A model generated the notes under the pieces. That model was not told where the DNA came from, did no database searches, and was given only the letters and a program-made list of their open reading frames with translations. A stretch of DNA of 64,000 bases from Hemibagrus wyckioides. Lineage: Eukaryota > Chordata > Actinopteri > Siluriformes > Bagridae. Where the stretch lies: positions 21,540,657-21,604,656 of the forward strand of contig NC_080718.1 of the NCBI RefSeq assembly GCF_019097595.1, read 5' to 3'. Of the stretch, positions 47,112 to 59,189 are shown in pieces. Numbering within the stretch: the first letter of the stretch is position 1; each line of letters begins with the position of its first letter. Position numbers and translations under genes: made by a program.

Positions 47112-47444
47112 ATTGATTCATTATAATGGCATGAGAAGAGATGAGCACCATAGGGTGCTACACAAGCATCCTGTTCAGGATCAGATGGAGGAAATGACAT
47201 CAAAACCATTTCCACTCCTCCTTCCCTGTGCTGAATTCTGATTAGCTTAGATATTCATTCTAAATAGTACAACTATGTTCCCTTTTCTATTGAGATTTCC
47301 ATGCAAATGAGGAAATACTTCAAAATTCGAATCCTCACCAAACATTTAAACAGTCATTGCAGGTGTATAAACAGCTGTATACACAATTTTTGTGCTTTTG
47401 CTTAAGTGCCTAAGATACTGATATTTGTCTTGGTGTACAGAGAG

Positions 47445-47655
47445 GAAGTGACCCCAGATTTGACATGAATTGAGGAAATTTATCGGTATATGAATAAATA
47501 CAAATACCCAGGAAGCTGTAAATGATTGCCGTGAGTTTATGACAGAATATAACCTCATGGTCAGGTATGTGAGAGTATTAAAGATCTGTAAATTCCTGTC
47601 TAATCAGGAGGAGACTGGTGCACAGCACTGGCAACAGAAAACCAACCTGTAGGAA
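47445..47655 (-). pseudogene. Family-C V relic (C13)
   Basis: Strongly decayed. A nonamer-like piece (cttggtgtacaga) near 47,430, FR2 traces and the exon start (gtgcacagcactggcaacagaa) can be aligned to C12, but there are many indels and no open frame. Confidence 0.55.
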
Positions 47656-47799
47656 AGTAACAGCAATAACACTATGTATGAGCTCATAGTTCTCTACCAG
47701 AATTGCAGAGAATGGTTTCCACAATTAAATAAACACTAATTAGAATAGAAACGCTAAAATGTACTATATGCCTACTTTTCTCTCTTGTAAATTGCTGTA

Positions 47800-48030
47800 A
47801 ATAAGTGGTTAAGGCTCTGGGTCGTTGATCGGGGTTCAAGCCCCAGCACCACCAAGTTGCCACTGTTGGGCCCTTGAGCAAGGCCCTTAACCATCTCTGC
47901 TCCAGGGGCGCTGTATCATGGCTGACCCTGCGCTCTGACCCCAACCTCCAAGAATGGGATATGCGAAGAAAAGAATTTCACTGTGCTGTAATGTATATGT
48001 GACAAATAAAGGCAAATTATTATTATTATT
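47800..48030 (+). mobile_element. tRNA-derived SINE, near complete
   Basis: The tRNA-like head gtggttaaggctctgggtcg with a B-box-like GGTTCAAGCCCC, then gggcccttgagcaaggccc, ggctgaccctgcgctc, tttcactgtgctgtaatg, and an (ATT)n tail at 48,017-48,035. Plus orientation. Confidence 0.75.
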
Positions 48031-48035
48031 ATTAA

Positions 48036-48900
48036 TAATAGTTTCATGATTAGGGGAAACAGCATTATTTCAAAACCTGGTTAGCTTACTTACTCAGGTA
48101 CATTAGATAGATGAGAGAAAGCCTTCCAGAAAGTTCCATAGGGTGTCTTGTTCAGAAGTTAAATAAAGTTATGTTCTGCAATTTGTGAATTTCTTTTTTT
48201 CCCCCAGAAGACCTATACTGTATTTAGTTTTTATTATGGGATTTATACGTGTTTATTACAGGGTTAATGTTTATTATGGAGTTTTTACGTAACAAAAAAA
48301 GAGGAAAAAAATAAACAAACAAATAAAATTAAAGAACATTCAGAGCTGGTCATGAATAATATGAAAAATGAAAACAATACTAAGATTTTGAGGAATATAC
48401 AAATACAGGCACAGGTACAGATAATTGCATTATGCAGTTGTGGTATACACATACTTTATATGTACTCAGTAGGAAAACAAGATGTAAAATATTTTTTAAA
48501 AAGTTTTATTCCCAATTCACAGCATAAATGACAATATAGTGTTGTAGACTGTAATAATGTCACATCAGTCAAGCTTTGTGAGATCATTTGTCAGGTGTTG
48601 ATTTCTAATAATTAAAGCTAAAAAAGCATTCTGGTGTACATCCAATGGTGGAAATTACACCTAAACCATTTCAACTATAGCCAATTAAAGTATTTTTAAT
48701 GTAAAAAATATTAATGAGCAGTTCTAGGTATTAGGTACTTAAATATATACATAACGATGCTGAAGACACATATGGGATCCTGCAAATGGGGAAGTAAAAA
48801 TGTGAGAGACTAAATGAACCACTTTAGCTGTTGCTGCAGTTGCATGAACAGTGATATCCATCAGTGTAGCACATATGTGTTAGATACATCCTGAGATATG
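48036..48900. other. Intergenic, AT-rich
   Basis: No V gene, transposon coding region or other feature recognised; A-rich run near 48,294-48,330. Confidence 0.45.
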
Positions 48901-48939
48901 TGTTTTTGTACAGGGTGGAGGGAACACTGACACACTGTG

Positions 48940-49915
48940 AATCTGTACCACACAGAAATAAACACTGCTGTCTTTTGCTACCAGGTTACTAATTGTAAGT
49001 GTGGCATTACTGTTCGTATCTTCATCAAGGTTTATTTTTGCATCTTGTTCTGAATAGGTGTATTTGATATTCTGATATCCAAGGAAAATTAATTTCATTT
49101 CCTTAGACTGCCTGTACCAGAGAATTTGCTCAGAGTTCTTGACTGCATAGGAGCAATAGAGCAGAGCAGATTCTGTGTGATTTTTGATCAGGTAAGGAGG
49201 AGATTGTTCAACTCGATGACTTGCCATAAGACCTAAAGAGAGCATAGGTAAGCACATTAAATAAATTATTAATAGGTGGAATAAAACAGAAATGCCTGTG
49301 CTGTTAGGAAAGTAATTAACGACAAGGTGATTATGCAATGTTGCCAGATACAAACCACTGTAACCACCCTAATGTTGACTATATTTCCTATGACAGCACC
49401 TCTTGTAGTGTTTTATTCATCTTGCTATACAGCAATTTGACAAGAATTTAAATTAAAAATTTATAAGTAATTATTTTTATCTGTTTATAGATGCATTAAA
49501 TATTAAAGAGCATTTACAAAAAATGTTAGTTCCTGTTCTCTTGAGCTGTAATCAATCTCTTACCATCCAATCTTTTATCTCCCTGTATTGATTTTAATAA
49601 GACATCAAAAATACAGCCTGAGGACATTACAGCTTTCTCTATGATTGTTACACAGAGCTAGAATTGAAGACTCCTTCCAACAATAATAAACATGTCCTTG
49701 CAGAACCCTCACCATATCAAAAATTGCATATATTTTTTGCTGAACTAATAATTTACTAGAATTAGCATATTGATAACATATTGATCAATGCCTTGTGACT
49801 AGTCAAGACCATGAATTCTAAAATAAATCAAGAATAAATTCTAGACAGAATCACTGAGGGAACACTGTAGACACTTACCAGCCTGCAAGATTTGAGATAA
49901 AAAGAGCAGAATCAT
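48940..49915 (-). CDS. Single-copy TCR V gene (CVV end)
   Basis: Leader exon 49,879-49,915 (MILLFLSQILQA) and V exon 48,940-49,232, separated by an intron of about 650 bp, far longer than in the array. The exon reads GLMASHRVEQSPPYL, first Cys LLYCSYAVKN, ILWYRQSKEMKLIFLGY, FR3 NATLTISNLVAKDSS; it ends VYFCVVQI. The RSS (48,901-48,939) is CACAGTG, 23 nt, ACAAAAACA. Intact. A decamer-like AGTGACTTCA lies near 49,985. Confidence 0.85.
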
Positions 49916-50137
49916 TATGCTGATTTGTTTCCTGTCATTTACAGAGAGCAAACCAACACTTGCTTATAAAATCCAGATGACAGGAAGTGACTTCACCACC
50001 CCTTGATATATCTATCTTGTATATTTTTGGTCATGAGTACCTGGTTTGTGTGCAACAGTTAACAGGTGTTGAGTGTGTGTTTGTTGTGGGGGTGTCGCAG
50101 TTCTTGTTCAGGTTATAGAGTAGCTTGTCATGCTGTG

Positions 50138-50608
50138 CATCCTGTTTTGCACAGAAGTAGATGGCACTGTCTGTGCTCTCCAGTTCCTTCACAGTCAGAT
50201 CCAGAGAGTTGCCTTCCTTCTTGGCAGAAACTTTTTGCTTAAATTTATCTTCTGGTGTTCCCATTTTAATATAGTAGTATACAATCAGCTCCATGGATTC
50301 AGAAGGCCTTTTTCTGAACCAGTACATGCCATTATAGGAGGTACCTATCTGAGTACACTGAAGAGTCACATTCTGACCCTCATAAGCAGCAAGATCGGGA
50401 GATTGTTTTACACTGAAAGCTGAAAACAAAAAGAAAATTAGTTAGAGAAGTAGTTAGTATAGAATAGTATAGAATGCTTGTATTTAGCTGCATGCTAACT
50501 TTGAGATCCAAAATTATTATTTCTCATGATAAAAAAAATCTACTTAAAAAAAGTTTATATGTACTTACCAGCAGGTAAAAACAGAATAAATATTAAAATG
50601 CCAGTCAT
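50138..50608 (-). CDS. Single-copy TCR V gene (CAK end)
   Basis: Leader exon 50,569-50,608 (MTGILIFILFLPA); V exon 50,138-50,419. It reads AFSVKQSPDLAAYEG, first Cys LQCTQIGTSYN, GMYWFRKRPSESMELIVYY, KKEGNSLDLTVKELESTDSAIYFCAKQD. It resembles family A in FR2. The RSS (50,099-50,137) is non-consensus: heptamer CACAGCA, 23 nt, nonamer ACAAGAACT, which should recombine poorly. Reading frame intact. Confidence 0.82.
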
Positions 50609-51720
50609 TATATATTTTCCCTATAATGCACACCAAATACAAATAACAGAACCTTGCGTGAAGTGAGACCTCTTCACTTTCAATCCCTTCGGCCACACCT
50701 CTCTTTTTTGGCCTTGATCTGAAATTTGTTTGACAAGCTCTCTGCTCTGAAGTACACTAAACTTTGGGAGAGCTGAGACTTGAAAATGGATGTAGAAACT
50801 GTAAAATGTTTCTAACTTTAATATCTAGACCCAGACCTAGCTCTACAATTTTCTACAAATCTTTAATGCCATGCATCTCATAGAATTATCATCAGTGTAT
50901 TGAATACAAGTATGGACTTTTTGATTTATTAAATTGCTGTGCTGTGATCTGCTCTATTATATAGAAAACTGCTATACAATTTAATATCAACCTAACTGCA
51001 GAAGTACACTTGGCTATTACTTTTATTTGTTTGTATTTATTTTGAATTGTGGTGGCTAGTGAGGCCTAAAGTTTACTCATCATTACTATGTTGGAATTAT
51101 TAGGGTTGAAGCTTATAGAAAAGAAAACTCATTATATTGTTATATAGTTTCTTTCATATTGCTATATTGTTCCTTTGTGTTCTAGTATTTTTTTTTAATG
51201 TCCTCTAAATGCATTAAAAAATCAATTTTGAAGAAATAATTCACCTGTTTATATGGATTATTTTAATCACTGCTATAGATGTGTTAAGAATGTGAGTTAT
51301 ATACGTTGGACACAAAATACAGGGGTGTAATCATTTCACTTAATTTAGGTGCAATCAGTTGACAACAATATGCTGCATGAATCTATGGGCTAGAAAGAAA
51401 TAAGCTCCAACCTTTACTTTAAACATTTTTATTTTTATTTTTTTTGTTTGTTTGTTTATTCCGCAATTGATTGAGTGAATTCGAATGAATGAATGAATAA
51501 ATGAATGAACTATTATAACTATTTCCAATTAAATAGGAAACTTATTAAATTGACAAAAATGATTATTAAATTGAGAGAACCCTGCAAATTCAACCCTGCA
51601 AATATTATTGTAGTGAAAGCATTTTATTGAGCTAAAGATTTGCACATTTACAAGTTGCAATTTACTGTTGACAAAGTAACAGTAAAGTGAACAGTGACTG
51701 CTCATAGCCTTTAGACGTGA
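50609..51720. other. Intergenic
   Basis: AT-rich with a (GAAT)n tract near 51,480-51,512; no gene seen. Confidence 0.5.
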
Positions 51721-51819
51721 GGGAAAACTCAGCTGTTGTGGATAACGCAGAGCTCAGAAGAGATGGCGAGAAATGATATTAAGTTTTTGTAGTGAAGAAA
51801 GAAGATTTGCGCTGTTGTG

Positions 51820-52259
51820 TAATACGCTGCACAGAAATAAACTCCACCAGTCTCTGGTGTAATGTCTGTGAAGTTAAGAGAGCTGTAAAACTTGTTTGCT
51901 TTTCCACTAATTATGATTTTGTCTTTAAATTCTTGTTCAGTACTTCCGAAATCAGACACTAGATATCCCATGAAGGTGAGTTCCTTGCTGTGAGTTTGTT
52001 TGTACCACAGAATGCGATCATGGCCTTGAATATCATGGGAACATTCAATTTCTGCCAATTCTCCTTTACTCTTGATGAGGCCAAGAGGCGTTTGCTGAAC
52101 AGTCTTTCCATTTGAGGAACCTGGGAAGAAAAAAGGTTTTCATTAAAGAAGTAACAAAGAAGATTTTTGAATTTTATTTATAAGACGAATATTAAGCAGT
52201 CTTATATTACCTGTGACAAAGAGCACCAAACTGGTTAGTTTGAGGAAAGCTTCAAACAT
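51820..52259 (-). CDS. Single-copy TCR V gene (CAAYY end)
   Basis: Leader exon 52,211-52,259 (MFEAFLKLTSLVLFV); V exon 51,820-52,120. It starts GSSNGKTVQQTPLGL; first Cys AEIECSHDIQGHD; ILWYKQTHSKELTFMGYL; FR3 FYSSLNFTDITPETGGVYFCAAYY. A distant relative of family B by its LTF.GY and CAAYY. The RSS (51,782-51,819) has heptamer CACAACA, 22 nt, ACAAAAACT. Intact. Confidence 0.85.
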
Positions 52260-52671
52260 TGTGGGTAGACAGCGAGCTATCACAAAAATGTACTACTCGG
52301 TAGAGCGGAATTCTCTCTTATCTGTAGTGGTGTATCACAAATACACTTCATAACAGAGTGAATGTGTGGAAGCATACTGCCCCCATCAGACAAGAATTCT
52401 AGGCTGACAAATTAATTGGAAATCTTTGCGTTAAGTTACAATATTTTGTGTATTGTGTAAGTAAATGGAGTAGGTGGGACCATTCTTAAATTTTAGCCTA
52501 AAGTGCTGTGCTCATGAAATATCAAATCAGTGGTATTAATTTGATTATAATTTTGACAACCAATAATATATATGAGACAATTCTATGACCAGAGTTTTCT
52601 TTTCATTGATATGAACTAAAACAGACTGTAAAAAGGAATAAATCATGTTTTTTAGGATCAATTTGCACTGT

Positions 52672-52865
52672 ATAACATTTTACATTACATTTGGCAGACA
52701 CCCTTATCCAGAGCATCTTAATTTATTTTATTTTATTTTTTTTATCTCATTTCACACAACTGAGCAATTGAGGGATAAAATCCTAGAGGCCCAGCAGTGG
52801 ACCCAGGATTTGATCTCACAACCTTCTATACAGTAGTCCAATGCCTTAAACACTAAGCCACAATA
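52672..52865 (-). mobile_element. SINE with conserved fish 3' tail
   Basis: Minus-strand element: a tRNA-like head (cttagtgtttaaggc ... gatcaaatcctgggtcc) and the widespread fish tail ctctggataagggtgtctgcc, ending atgtaatgtaaa near 52,672. Confidence 0.65.
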
Positions 52866-53352
52866 AAGCAATAAATACCAACTAAGCCATAATAAAGGAA
52901 ATAGCATCACTATTTGTGATATTGAGAACTTCTGTTTTATTGTAGCTTGGGGTGTGGTTGAACAGGTGTACAGTTGATTTGAGAGACATTTTTGTTTATA
53001 GGAGAAGACAAGTGTAAAACTGTGTGCCATAAGAGCACAGAGGTACAGCCCACTGTGTGGAACTTGCGTTGCTTTAGGAATTTGTAGAGAAACCAATGTT
53101 CTCCATCTCCAGTCACAGAATAATGGGCTTGGAAATCTTTCTGTATTTCGATAACATTAGTGAATCTTATATATCCAATGAGTTTCAGGCTGGTGTCCTC
53201 TTCAGTCCTTTGATACCACAACATTGTCTCAGAGCTAAAGATGCTGTAGCTGCAAGTAAGAGTTACGTTTTCCTCTGGCAAACACAGGACATCAGGAGGG
53301 CTCTGAGTAATGTCTTTGCAAATCAAGAAATTAAATTAAAAAAAGAATTTAG

Positions 53353-53354
<2 letters not shown>

Positions 53355-53406
<52 letters not shown>

Positions 53407-53476
53407 TATATACTATATACTATATATATATATATATATATACTATATACTATATATATATATATATATATATATA
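53355..53476. repeat. AT dinucleotide repeat
   Basis: (AT)n with tatacta interruptions, the target into which the Tc1 element inserted; it resumes on the other side at 54,733-54,752. Confidence 0.95.
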
Positions 53477-54735
53477 CACTATATTGCCAAAAGTATTCGC
53501 TCACCTGCCTTGACTCACATATGAACTTAAGTGACATCCCATTCCTAATCCATAGGGTTCAATAGGACTGTTGGTCCACCCTGTGCAGCTATAACAGCTT
53601 CAACTCTTCTGGGAAGGCTGTCCACAAGGTTTAGGAGTGTGTTTATGGGAATTTTTGACCATTCTTCCAGAAGCGCATTTGTGAGGTCACACACTGATGT
53701 TGGACGAGAAGGCCTGGCTCTCAGTCTCCGCTCTAATTCATCCCAAAGGTGTTCTATCAGGTTGAGGTCAGGACTCGTCAAGTTCATGTGCAGGCCAGTC
53801 AAGTTCCTCCACACCAGACTCTGTCATCCATGTCTTTATGGACCTTGCTTTGTGCACTGGTGCACAGTCATGTTGGAAGAGGAAGGGGCCAGCTCCAAAC
53901 TGTTCCCACAAAGTTGGGAGCATGGAATTGTCCAAAATGTCTTGGTATGCTGAAGCATTCAGAGTTCCTTTCACTGGAACTAAGGGGCCAAGCCCAGCTC
54001 CTGAAAAACAACCCCACACCATAATCCCCCCTCCACCAAACTTTACACTTGGCACAATGCAGTCAGACAAGTACCGTTCTCCTGGCAACTGCCAAACCCA
54101 GACTCGTCCATCAGATTGCCAGATGGAGAAGCGCGATTCGTCACTCCAGAGAACGTGTCTCCACTGCTCTAGAGTCCAGTGGCGGCGTGCTTTACACCAC
54201 TGCATCCGACGCTTTGCATTGCACTTGGTGATGTATGGCTTGGATGCAGCTGCTCGGCCATGGAAACCCATTCCATGAAGCTCTCTGCGCACTGTTCTTG
54301 AGCTAATCTGAAGGCCACATGAAGTTTGGAGGTCTGTAGCGATTGACTCTGCAGAAAGTTGGTGACCTCTTCGCACTATGCGCCTCAGCATCCGCTGACC
54401 CCGCTCCGTCAGTTTACGTGGCCTACCACTTCGTGGCTGAGTTGCTGTCGTTCCCAAACACTTCCACGTTCTTATAATACAGCTGACAGTTGACTGTGGA
54501 ATATTTAGGAGCGAGGAAATTTCACGACTGGATTTGTTGCACAGGTGGCATCCTATCACAGTTCCACGCTGGAATTCACTGAGCTCCTGAGAGCGACCCA
54601 TTCTTTCACAAATGTTTGTAAAAACAGTCTGCATGCCTAGGTGCTTGATTTTATACACCTGTGGCCATGGAAGTGATTGGAACACCTGATTCTGATTATT
54701 TGGATGGGTGAGCGAGTACTTTTGGCAATATAGTA
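53477..54735 (-). mobile_element. Tc1/mariner transposon, nearly complete
   Basis: Inverted ends cactatattgccaaaagta(t)tcgctcac and gtgagcgagtacttttggcaatatag(t), inserted in TA-rich DNA. It carries one transposase gene on the minus strand with two frame-split parts. Length about 1.26 kb, typical of the family. Confidence 0.9.
53545..54601 (-). pseudogene. Tc1/mariner transposase, one frameshift
   Basis: Start taken at ATG 54,601 ([17 protein letters not shown]); an upstream in-frame ATG at 54,685 precedes the usual start. N-terminal paired-like helix-turn-helix domain with the [10 protein letters not shown] hinge, then the catalytic domain with [10 protein letters not shown] (first D), [12 protein letters not shown] and [11 protein letters not shown] (second D). 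Near 53,800 a 10-nt insertion duplicating part of GAACTTGAC shifts frame. The third acidic block ([17 protein letters not shown]) and the end AAQGGPTV continue in the other frame. Domains are otherwise well kept, suggesting recent loss. Confidence 0.88.
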
Positions 54736-54835
54736 TATATATATATATATATACTCCATGTGTATGTAGAAATACTACCTGAGAAGCAGCAGAGAAAGAG
54801 TATGAATGAAATTACAGGGAAATCTGATCATGTTG

Positions 54836-55670
54836 ATGTTAACGAATCGAAGAAGATTCTGACTTCAGTTAGAATATGACATGTGTTAGTGTGTAAAATG
54901 TTCACACCCATTTGAGGCATCTAGACATTCTGCAAAGTCTCTACAGTGTGACATGAGCATTAATAAGACTATTCATTAATTTATTCATTCATTCATTTAT
55001 GTAATTATTTATTTATTTAAAGCCTTTCTCTTTTTTTCAGATTTTTTACTTTTCTTTTATTTCTTTTCTTTTATTATTACTGAAAATACTGTTCAGTGAT
55101 TTCCTACTTAACTAAAGAAACCTTGAAAGGAATTAGACTCAAAAGGGAACTGTGATTAGTGTGATTATAAAATATTTTGCCTTCTATAACTGTGTATTAT
55201 ACACTCAAAAGCTCAATTGTGTAAGCAGGAAATTTATTCAAGTTTTATCATATCATCTGTCTTGTTAAAGTTATCAACTGTTCACTGATGGAGACTTGAG
55301 TGCAAAACTGTTCATGGCAATCACAGTCCTAAAGCTATCATAGCAAATGTAGTCCTAAGCCATTGCAGCAAAACGTATCGTATCAACTGCAGTCCAAAGC
55401 CATCTTCATGGTTTCTAAGTGATACCATGTGCAGTAATCTCATGTGTTTCTAGGCTGTCCATGTGGGTTCATCCTCAGCCTCAGTGAGCGGATTCCAATT
55501 GATGAGAACTCCAAACAGAAGTAGGGCATCAGGATGAATCAGGCAGGTCTGGAATGAAACAAATTATAGGAAGGAGAAATTGATGTGGAGGTAATTTCTT
55601 CTACATCCTCCTCCACTAACTTCCAACATACAAACTGTCTTTATCAGGTAATTATGTCTTGTTTAGCACA
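54836..55670. repeat. Dispersed fish repeat and spacer
   Basis: From about 55,110 to 55,560 phrases such as aaagaaaccttgaaaggaa, actgttcatggcaatcacagtcc and gtagtcctaagccattgc belong to a mid-repetitive element also found at 59.2-59.7 kb. Class unknown to me. It has an internal tandem motif agtccta/agtccaaa. No gene seen. Confidence 0.5.
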
Positions 55671-55676
55671 TGAAAT

Positions 55677-55679
<3 letters not shown>

Positions 55680-55723
<44 letters not shown>

Positions 55724-55740
55724 GTGTGTGCGTGTGTGTT
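55680..55740. repeat. GT microsatellite
   Basis: (TG)n of about 25 units. Confidence 0.95.
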
Positions 55741-56078
55741 TTCCTCTAAACCCAACAGAACACAGCCATTTTAGAACAAGATAATGCTACTTAAAATGTC
55801 ACACTTATTTGCTAAAAACCACAGTTATTTTGTGGGGCACCTGTGAGGCAAGAGAAATGTAAAAGCTCCATTAAAAACATGAGTGAATCCACAGCTCCAT
55901 CTAGAGTCCATAAGGCAGCAAAAAAAATGATTTGTGAGTGGGGAGTAATTAAATGACAATTGAAGTCTAGAATACAGCTGTCCTTAGTGCAGAATTGTAG
56001 TTTAATAGCATGCATGATAGAGCATGTAGAGTAAATGGGAGGTTTTTGAAGCAGACTGAGGGGACATGGAGCACTGTG

Positions 56079-56519
56079 CTTTACTTGCTGCACAGTAATA
56101 CACAGCCGTGTGTTCAGCTGCACTCAGTTTAACTAGATGGAGTGTAGAGTGTTTTGCACCATCTCCAGATATGTTAAAGTGACTTGAGAAAGGAGTTTCA
56201 ACCGTTGGACTCTTGTCACGTATGTATGCAATAAGTCGCATTGAAGTATCATTTAAGGATTGTTTATACCACAGAATCACATACAGTGATGAAGAGCTGT
56301 GTTTGCATTGAAGTTCAGTGTTTTCTCCTGGAAAACTCAGCATGTCAGAGGGACTTTGTTGAACATCATAGTTTTGCTGTTGTCCTGAAAAATGAAGTCA
56401 AAACATGAGTTTAGTATAGAGCCTTATTTTTATGCTGTATGTGTGCTATATAATTATGTTTTTAACTTACCCAAAATTATTTGAAGCACAGATAGAATTA
56501 TAACAATGTGTGTCCTCAT
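56079..56519 (-). CDS. TCR V gene, CAASK pair member 1
   Basis: Leader exon 56,471-56,519 (MRTHIVIILSVLQIIL); V exon 56,079-56,384. It starts GQQQNYDVQQSPSDMLSFPGEN; first Cys LQCKHSSSSLY; ILWYKQSLNDTSMRLIAY; FR3 FNISGDGAKHSTLHLVKLSAAEHTAVYYCAASK. RSS 56,041-56,078: CACAGTG, 22 nt, TCAAAAACC. Intact. It forms a pair with the next gene. Confidence 0.85.
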
Positions 56520-56877
56520 TTCTGAGATAAGGTATAGTATTATATAATTACAACTGGAAAATGTATCGAGCAATTCTGCAACAAGCTCATAGCGTGATCC
56601 TGCTTCAGAGAAGAAGCCGCCCTCAGTCTGCGACATAAACACTTACAGCTTGTTCACGTTGTGACGTTCCACCCACACCACTGATACCACACAAACGTGT
56701 GCTTGAGATCACCATTATAAACTTCACTGGCTGAATATCTGCAAAATTAGACTATGTTTACCACGTTGTCAGAGGTTAATGATATACTTTAGGCTAGTGA
56801 ATATTTATGTTCCGCATAGAAAATACAGTAAATGTATAGTCTGTTACATTTGTAAGAAGGCTGTGGGTATAAGACAA

Positions 56878-57075
56878 TGATTTTCTTCACATATCCCAGC
56901 TTAGGAAGTTGGGGTCAGAGCACCGGGTCAACCATGATACAGCATTCTTGGAGCAAAGAGGGTTAAGGGTCATGCTCAAGGGCCCAACAGTGGCAGCTTG
57001 GAAGTGCTGGGGCTTGAATTCTCAATCTTCTAATCAACAGCCCAGAGTGTTAATCATTTGAGTCACCACAGCCTT
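56878..57075 (-). mobile_element. tRNA-derived SINE
   Basis: Minus copy: gggtcaaccatgatacagc, ctcaagggcccaacagtgg, and the head region ggggcttgaattctcaatc. Confidence 0.65.
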
Positions 57076-57164
57076 GAGTAATATAGATATAATATAACTA
57101 TAGTAATTTCATATAAAATAAAATGATATATTTTGCTTTTACTGTATGAATGTACATTCGACAA

Positions 57165-57620
57165 CCACTTCAGGAACACATGTACACTTTCATATTCAAG
57201 CATTTATCCAATAAGCCAATCATGAGGCAGGTATCCAATGCATAAAATCATGCAAATACAGGTAACCAGCTATGATCTCCTGAAATTTTCACCCATGCCA
57301 AGACTTTACACAAAATGGTGTGAAAAACAAAAAATTTTCAGTTCAGCAGCAATTCTCTCTGAGGAGCGAAGTCAGAGGAGAATGAACAGACTGGTAACTT
57401 AAATAACCACTCTTTATTACTGCAGGGAACAGAAACACATTTCAGAATACACAACTTGTTGAACATTACGGCTGAGCTACAGCAGAAGACCACACTGCTT
57501 TCCTTTCCTGTGAGCCCAGAACAGAAAACTGAGGCTACAATAGGTGCAGGCTCTCCAAACTTTAAAGGCTTGGAATAGACCAAACAATGTCTTTCTAATC
57601 TGTCAACCGTATAGTTTCAG
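57165..57620 (+). mobile_element. Tc1/mariner-type relic
   Basis: Plus-strand remnants of the 5' half of another Tc1/mariner family: terminal-region phrases (gccaatcatgaggcag, gcataaaatcatgcaa), then decayed coding stretches ending ...ctgaggctacaatagg. Many gaps; no long open frame. A smaller scrap (aacctgaggctacaatgg) is at 58,728-58,745. Confidence 0.5.
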
Positions 57621-57918
57621 TAGCATCAGATGGGACTTTTGAACATTTTGTCATGCACCCATGAGTGATATAAAGCTTGTGCTGATTACAGGGGTTAAGG
57701 CATGTGAAATGTCAGTTATATAATTAGATCAGTAAAAGCAAACCTTGTGAAAATTATGTAAAAGATTTCATAGAGAGAAAGAAAAGAGCTTTGTATTCAT
57801 CAATGCTAGCATATCGGTGTGCTAAGTACTATGTTGCTGTGTCGCATTAAAGACCACACAATGTAGCATATACTGGTTGAAGTTTTTGTGGCAGCATGAG
57901 GGTACATGGAGCACTGTG

Positions 57919-58361
57919 CTTTACTTGCTGCACAATAATACACAGCTGTGTGTTCAGCTGCTCTCAGTTTGACAAGATGGAGTGTAGAGTGCTTTTCACC
58001 ATCTCCAGATATATTAAAGTAACTCATAAAAGGACTTTCAAGATTTCCACGCTTGAAAAGTACATATGCAACAAGTCTCATAGAGGAATCATTAAGGGGT
58101 CGCTGATACCATGATATCATGGAAAATGCTGAAACATCGTGTTTACAGTAAAGTTCAGTGTTTTCTCCTGGAAGACTCAGAAGGTCTAAAGGACTTTGAT
58201 GAACATCATAATTTTGCTGTTGTCCTGGAAAATAAAGTCAAAATATTAGAGATCTTTTTTGTTTTCTTTTATGTTATTGTGTAGTGTGTGCCATATAATG
58301 CTGGTAACATACCCAATATTGAATGTAAGACCGTCAGAATAACAGCAATGTGTGTCCTCAT
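57919..58361 (-). CDS. TCR V gene, CAASK pair member 2
   Basis: Leader exon 58,313-58,361 (MRTHIAVILTVLHSIL); V exon 57,919-58,224. It starts GQQQNYDVHQSPLDLLSLPGEN; first Cys LYCKHDVSAFS; MISWYQRPLNDSSMRLVAY; CDR2 VLFKRGNLES; FR3 as in its partner; it ends CAASK. The RSS (57,881-57,918) is CACAGTG, 22 nt, ACAAAAACT. Intact. A tandem duplicate of the gene at 56.1 kb, about 1.84 kb apart, diverged mostly in CDR1 and CDR2. Confidence 0.87.
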
Positions 58362-59026
58362 CTTGAAGAGTTTCTGAGATGTAAATAAATGTAATAGTTT
58401 AAAAAAAATACTAATGAACATTAGTATTACTAATGAACATGATTCTGCTTCAGAGGAGCTCATTCATGAACAGAAGCTCCCTCTAGTCTGTTACAGGAAC
58501 ACTTACAGCTTGTTCACATTATGACGTTCCACCTACGCCACTATTAGTATGCAAATATGTGCATCACTGTGATATATATTGGATGTATTTCAACTGTGTT
58601 CATGCAGAACTTTTGTGTGTTACTGCTATTTTGTGTAAATAACTGCTATTTACTACTAAGTTGAAGAAAAAAGTATCTCAGAGTACACAGTATGTTGAAA
58701 CCTGAGACGGCAGTACAAAACAGGACAGGAACCTGAGGCTACAATGGACTGGAAGGTTGAAAATAGACCTATTTACATTTTTCCAATCTGTTCCTCGAAC
58801 TGTTCAGGAGACATACATTTTATTAATGCTTTTCAAAAATCGTGATTATATTTAGACGTGTTACAGTATATATCTTTACAGTGATAGTAATGTATTTGGA
58901 AAATAATATAAGGGTTTAGTGTGCCAGATTTTGTTGGTTGAGTTTTTAGCACTTTGGTTTTTATTATTTTGTTACTCATGCATAGTTTTCAAAGAGACTT
59001 TTCATTATCAGTGAGATCATATCAAG
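58362..59026. other. Intergenic
   Basis: Presumed promoter of the CAASK gene 2, the small Tc1 scrap noted above, and otherwise AT-rich DNA with no gene. Confidence 0.45.
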
Positions 59027-59165
59027 TCAAGAAGCTTTTGTCATTTGAACCATGCATAGCTGATGCAGTACATAGTGAAATGAAACAACATTTCTCCAGG
59101 ACCATGATGCTACATAAGACAACATAGCTATGTAAAACAACACAGAGCTAAAGACTAAAAAGTAG
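59027..59165 (-). mobile_element. LINE 3' end fragment (L2/CR1-like)
   Basis: gcagtacatagtgaaatga, aacaacatttctccaggac match the 3' UTR of the 11.3 kb LINE, minus orientation. Confidence 0.65.
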
Positions 59166-59189
59166 TTTAATTAAAAATAGTTGTCAATT

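Larger units (their letters stand above)
53027..54831 (-). pseudogene. TCR V pseudogene with transposon in its leader intron
   Basis: V exon 53,027-53,313: DITQSPPDVLCLPEENVTLTCSYSIFSSE, MLWYQRTEEDTSLKLIGY, SVTGDGEH; then a frameshift near 53,095 separates the tail (VSLQIPKATQVPHSGLYLCAL). A leader-like exon at 54,779-54,831 ([17 protein letters not shown]) has a GT donor, but its phase does not fit the V exon. The intron holds an AT repeat and a Tc1 element. RSS 52,988-53,026 is degenerate (CACACAG, 23 nt, AACAAAAAT). Confidence 0.75.

Noticed and set aside
47800..47870. Functional tRNA gene
   Set aside because: tRNA-like head of a SINE: cloverleaf incomplete and followed by SINE body and ATT tail.
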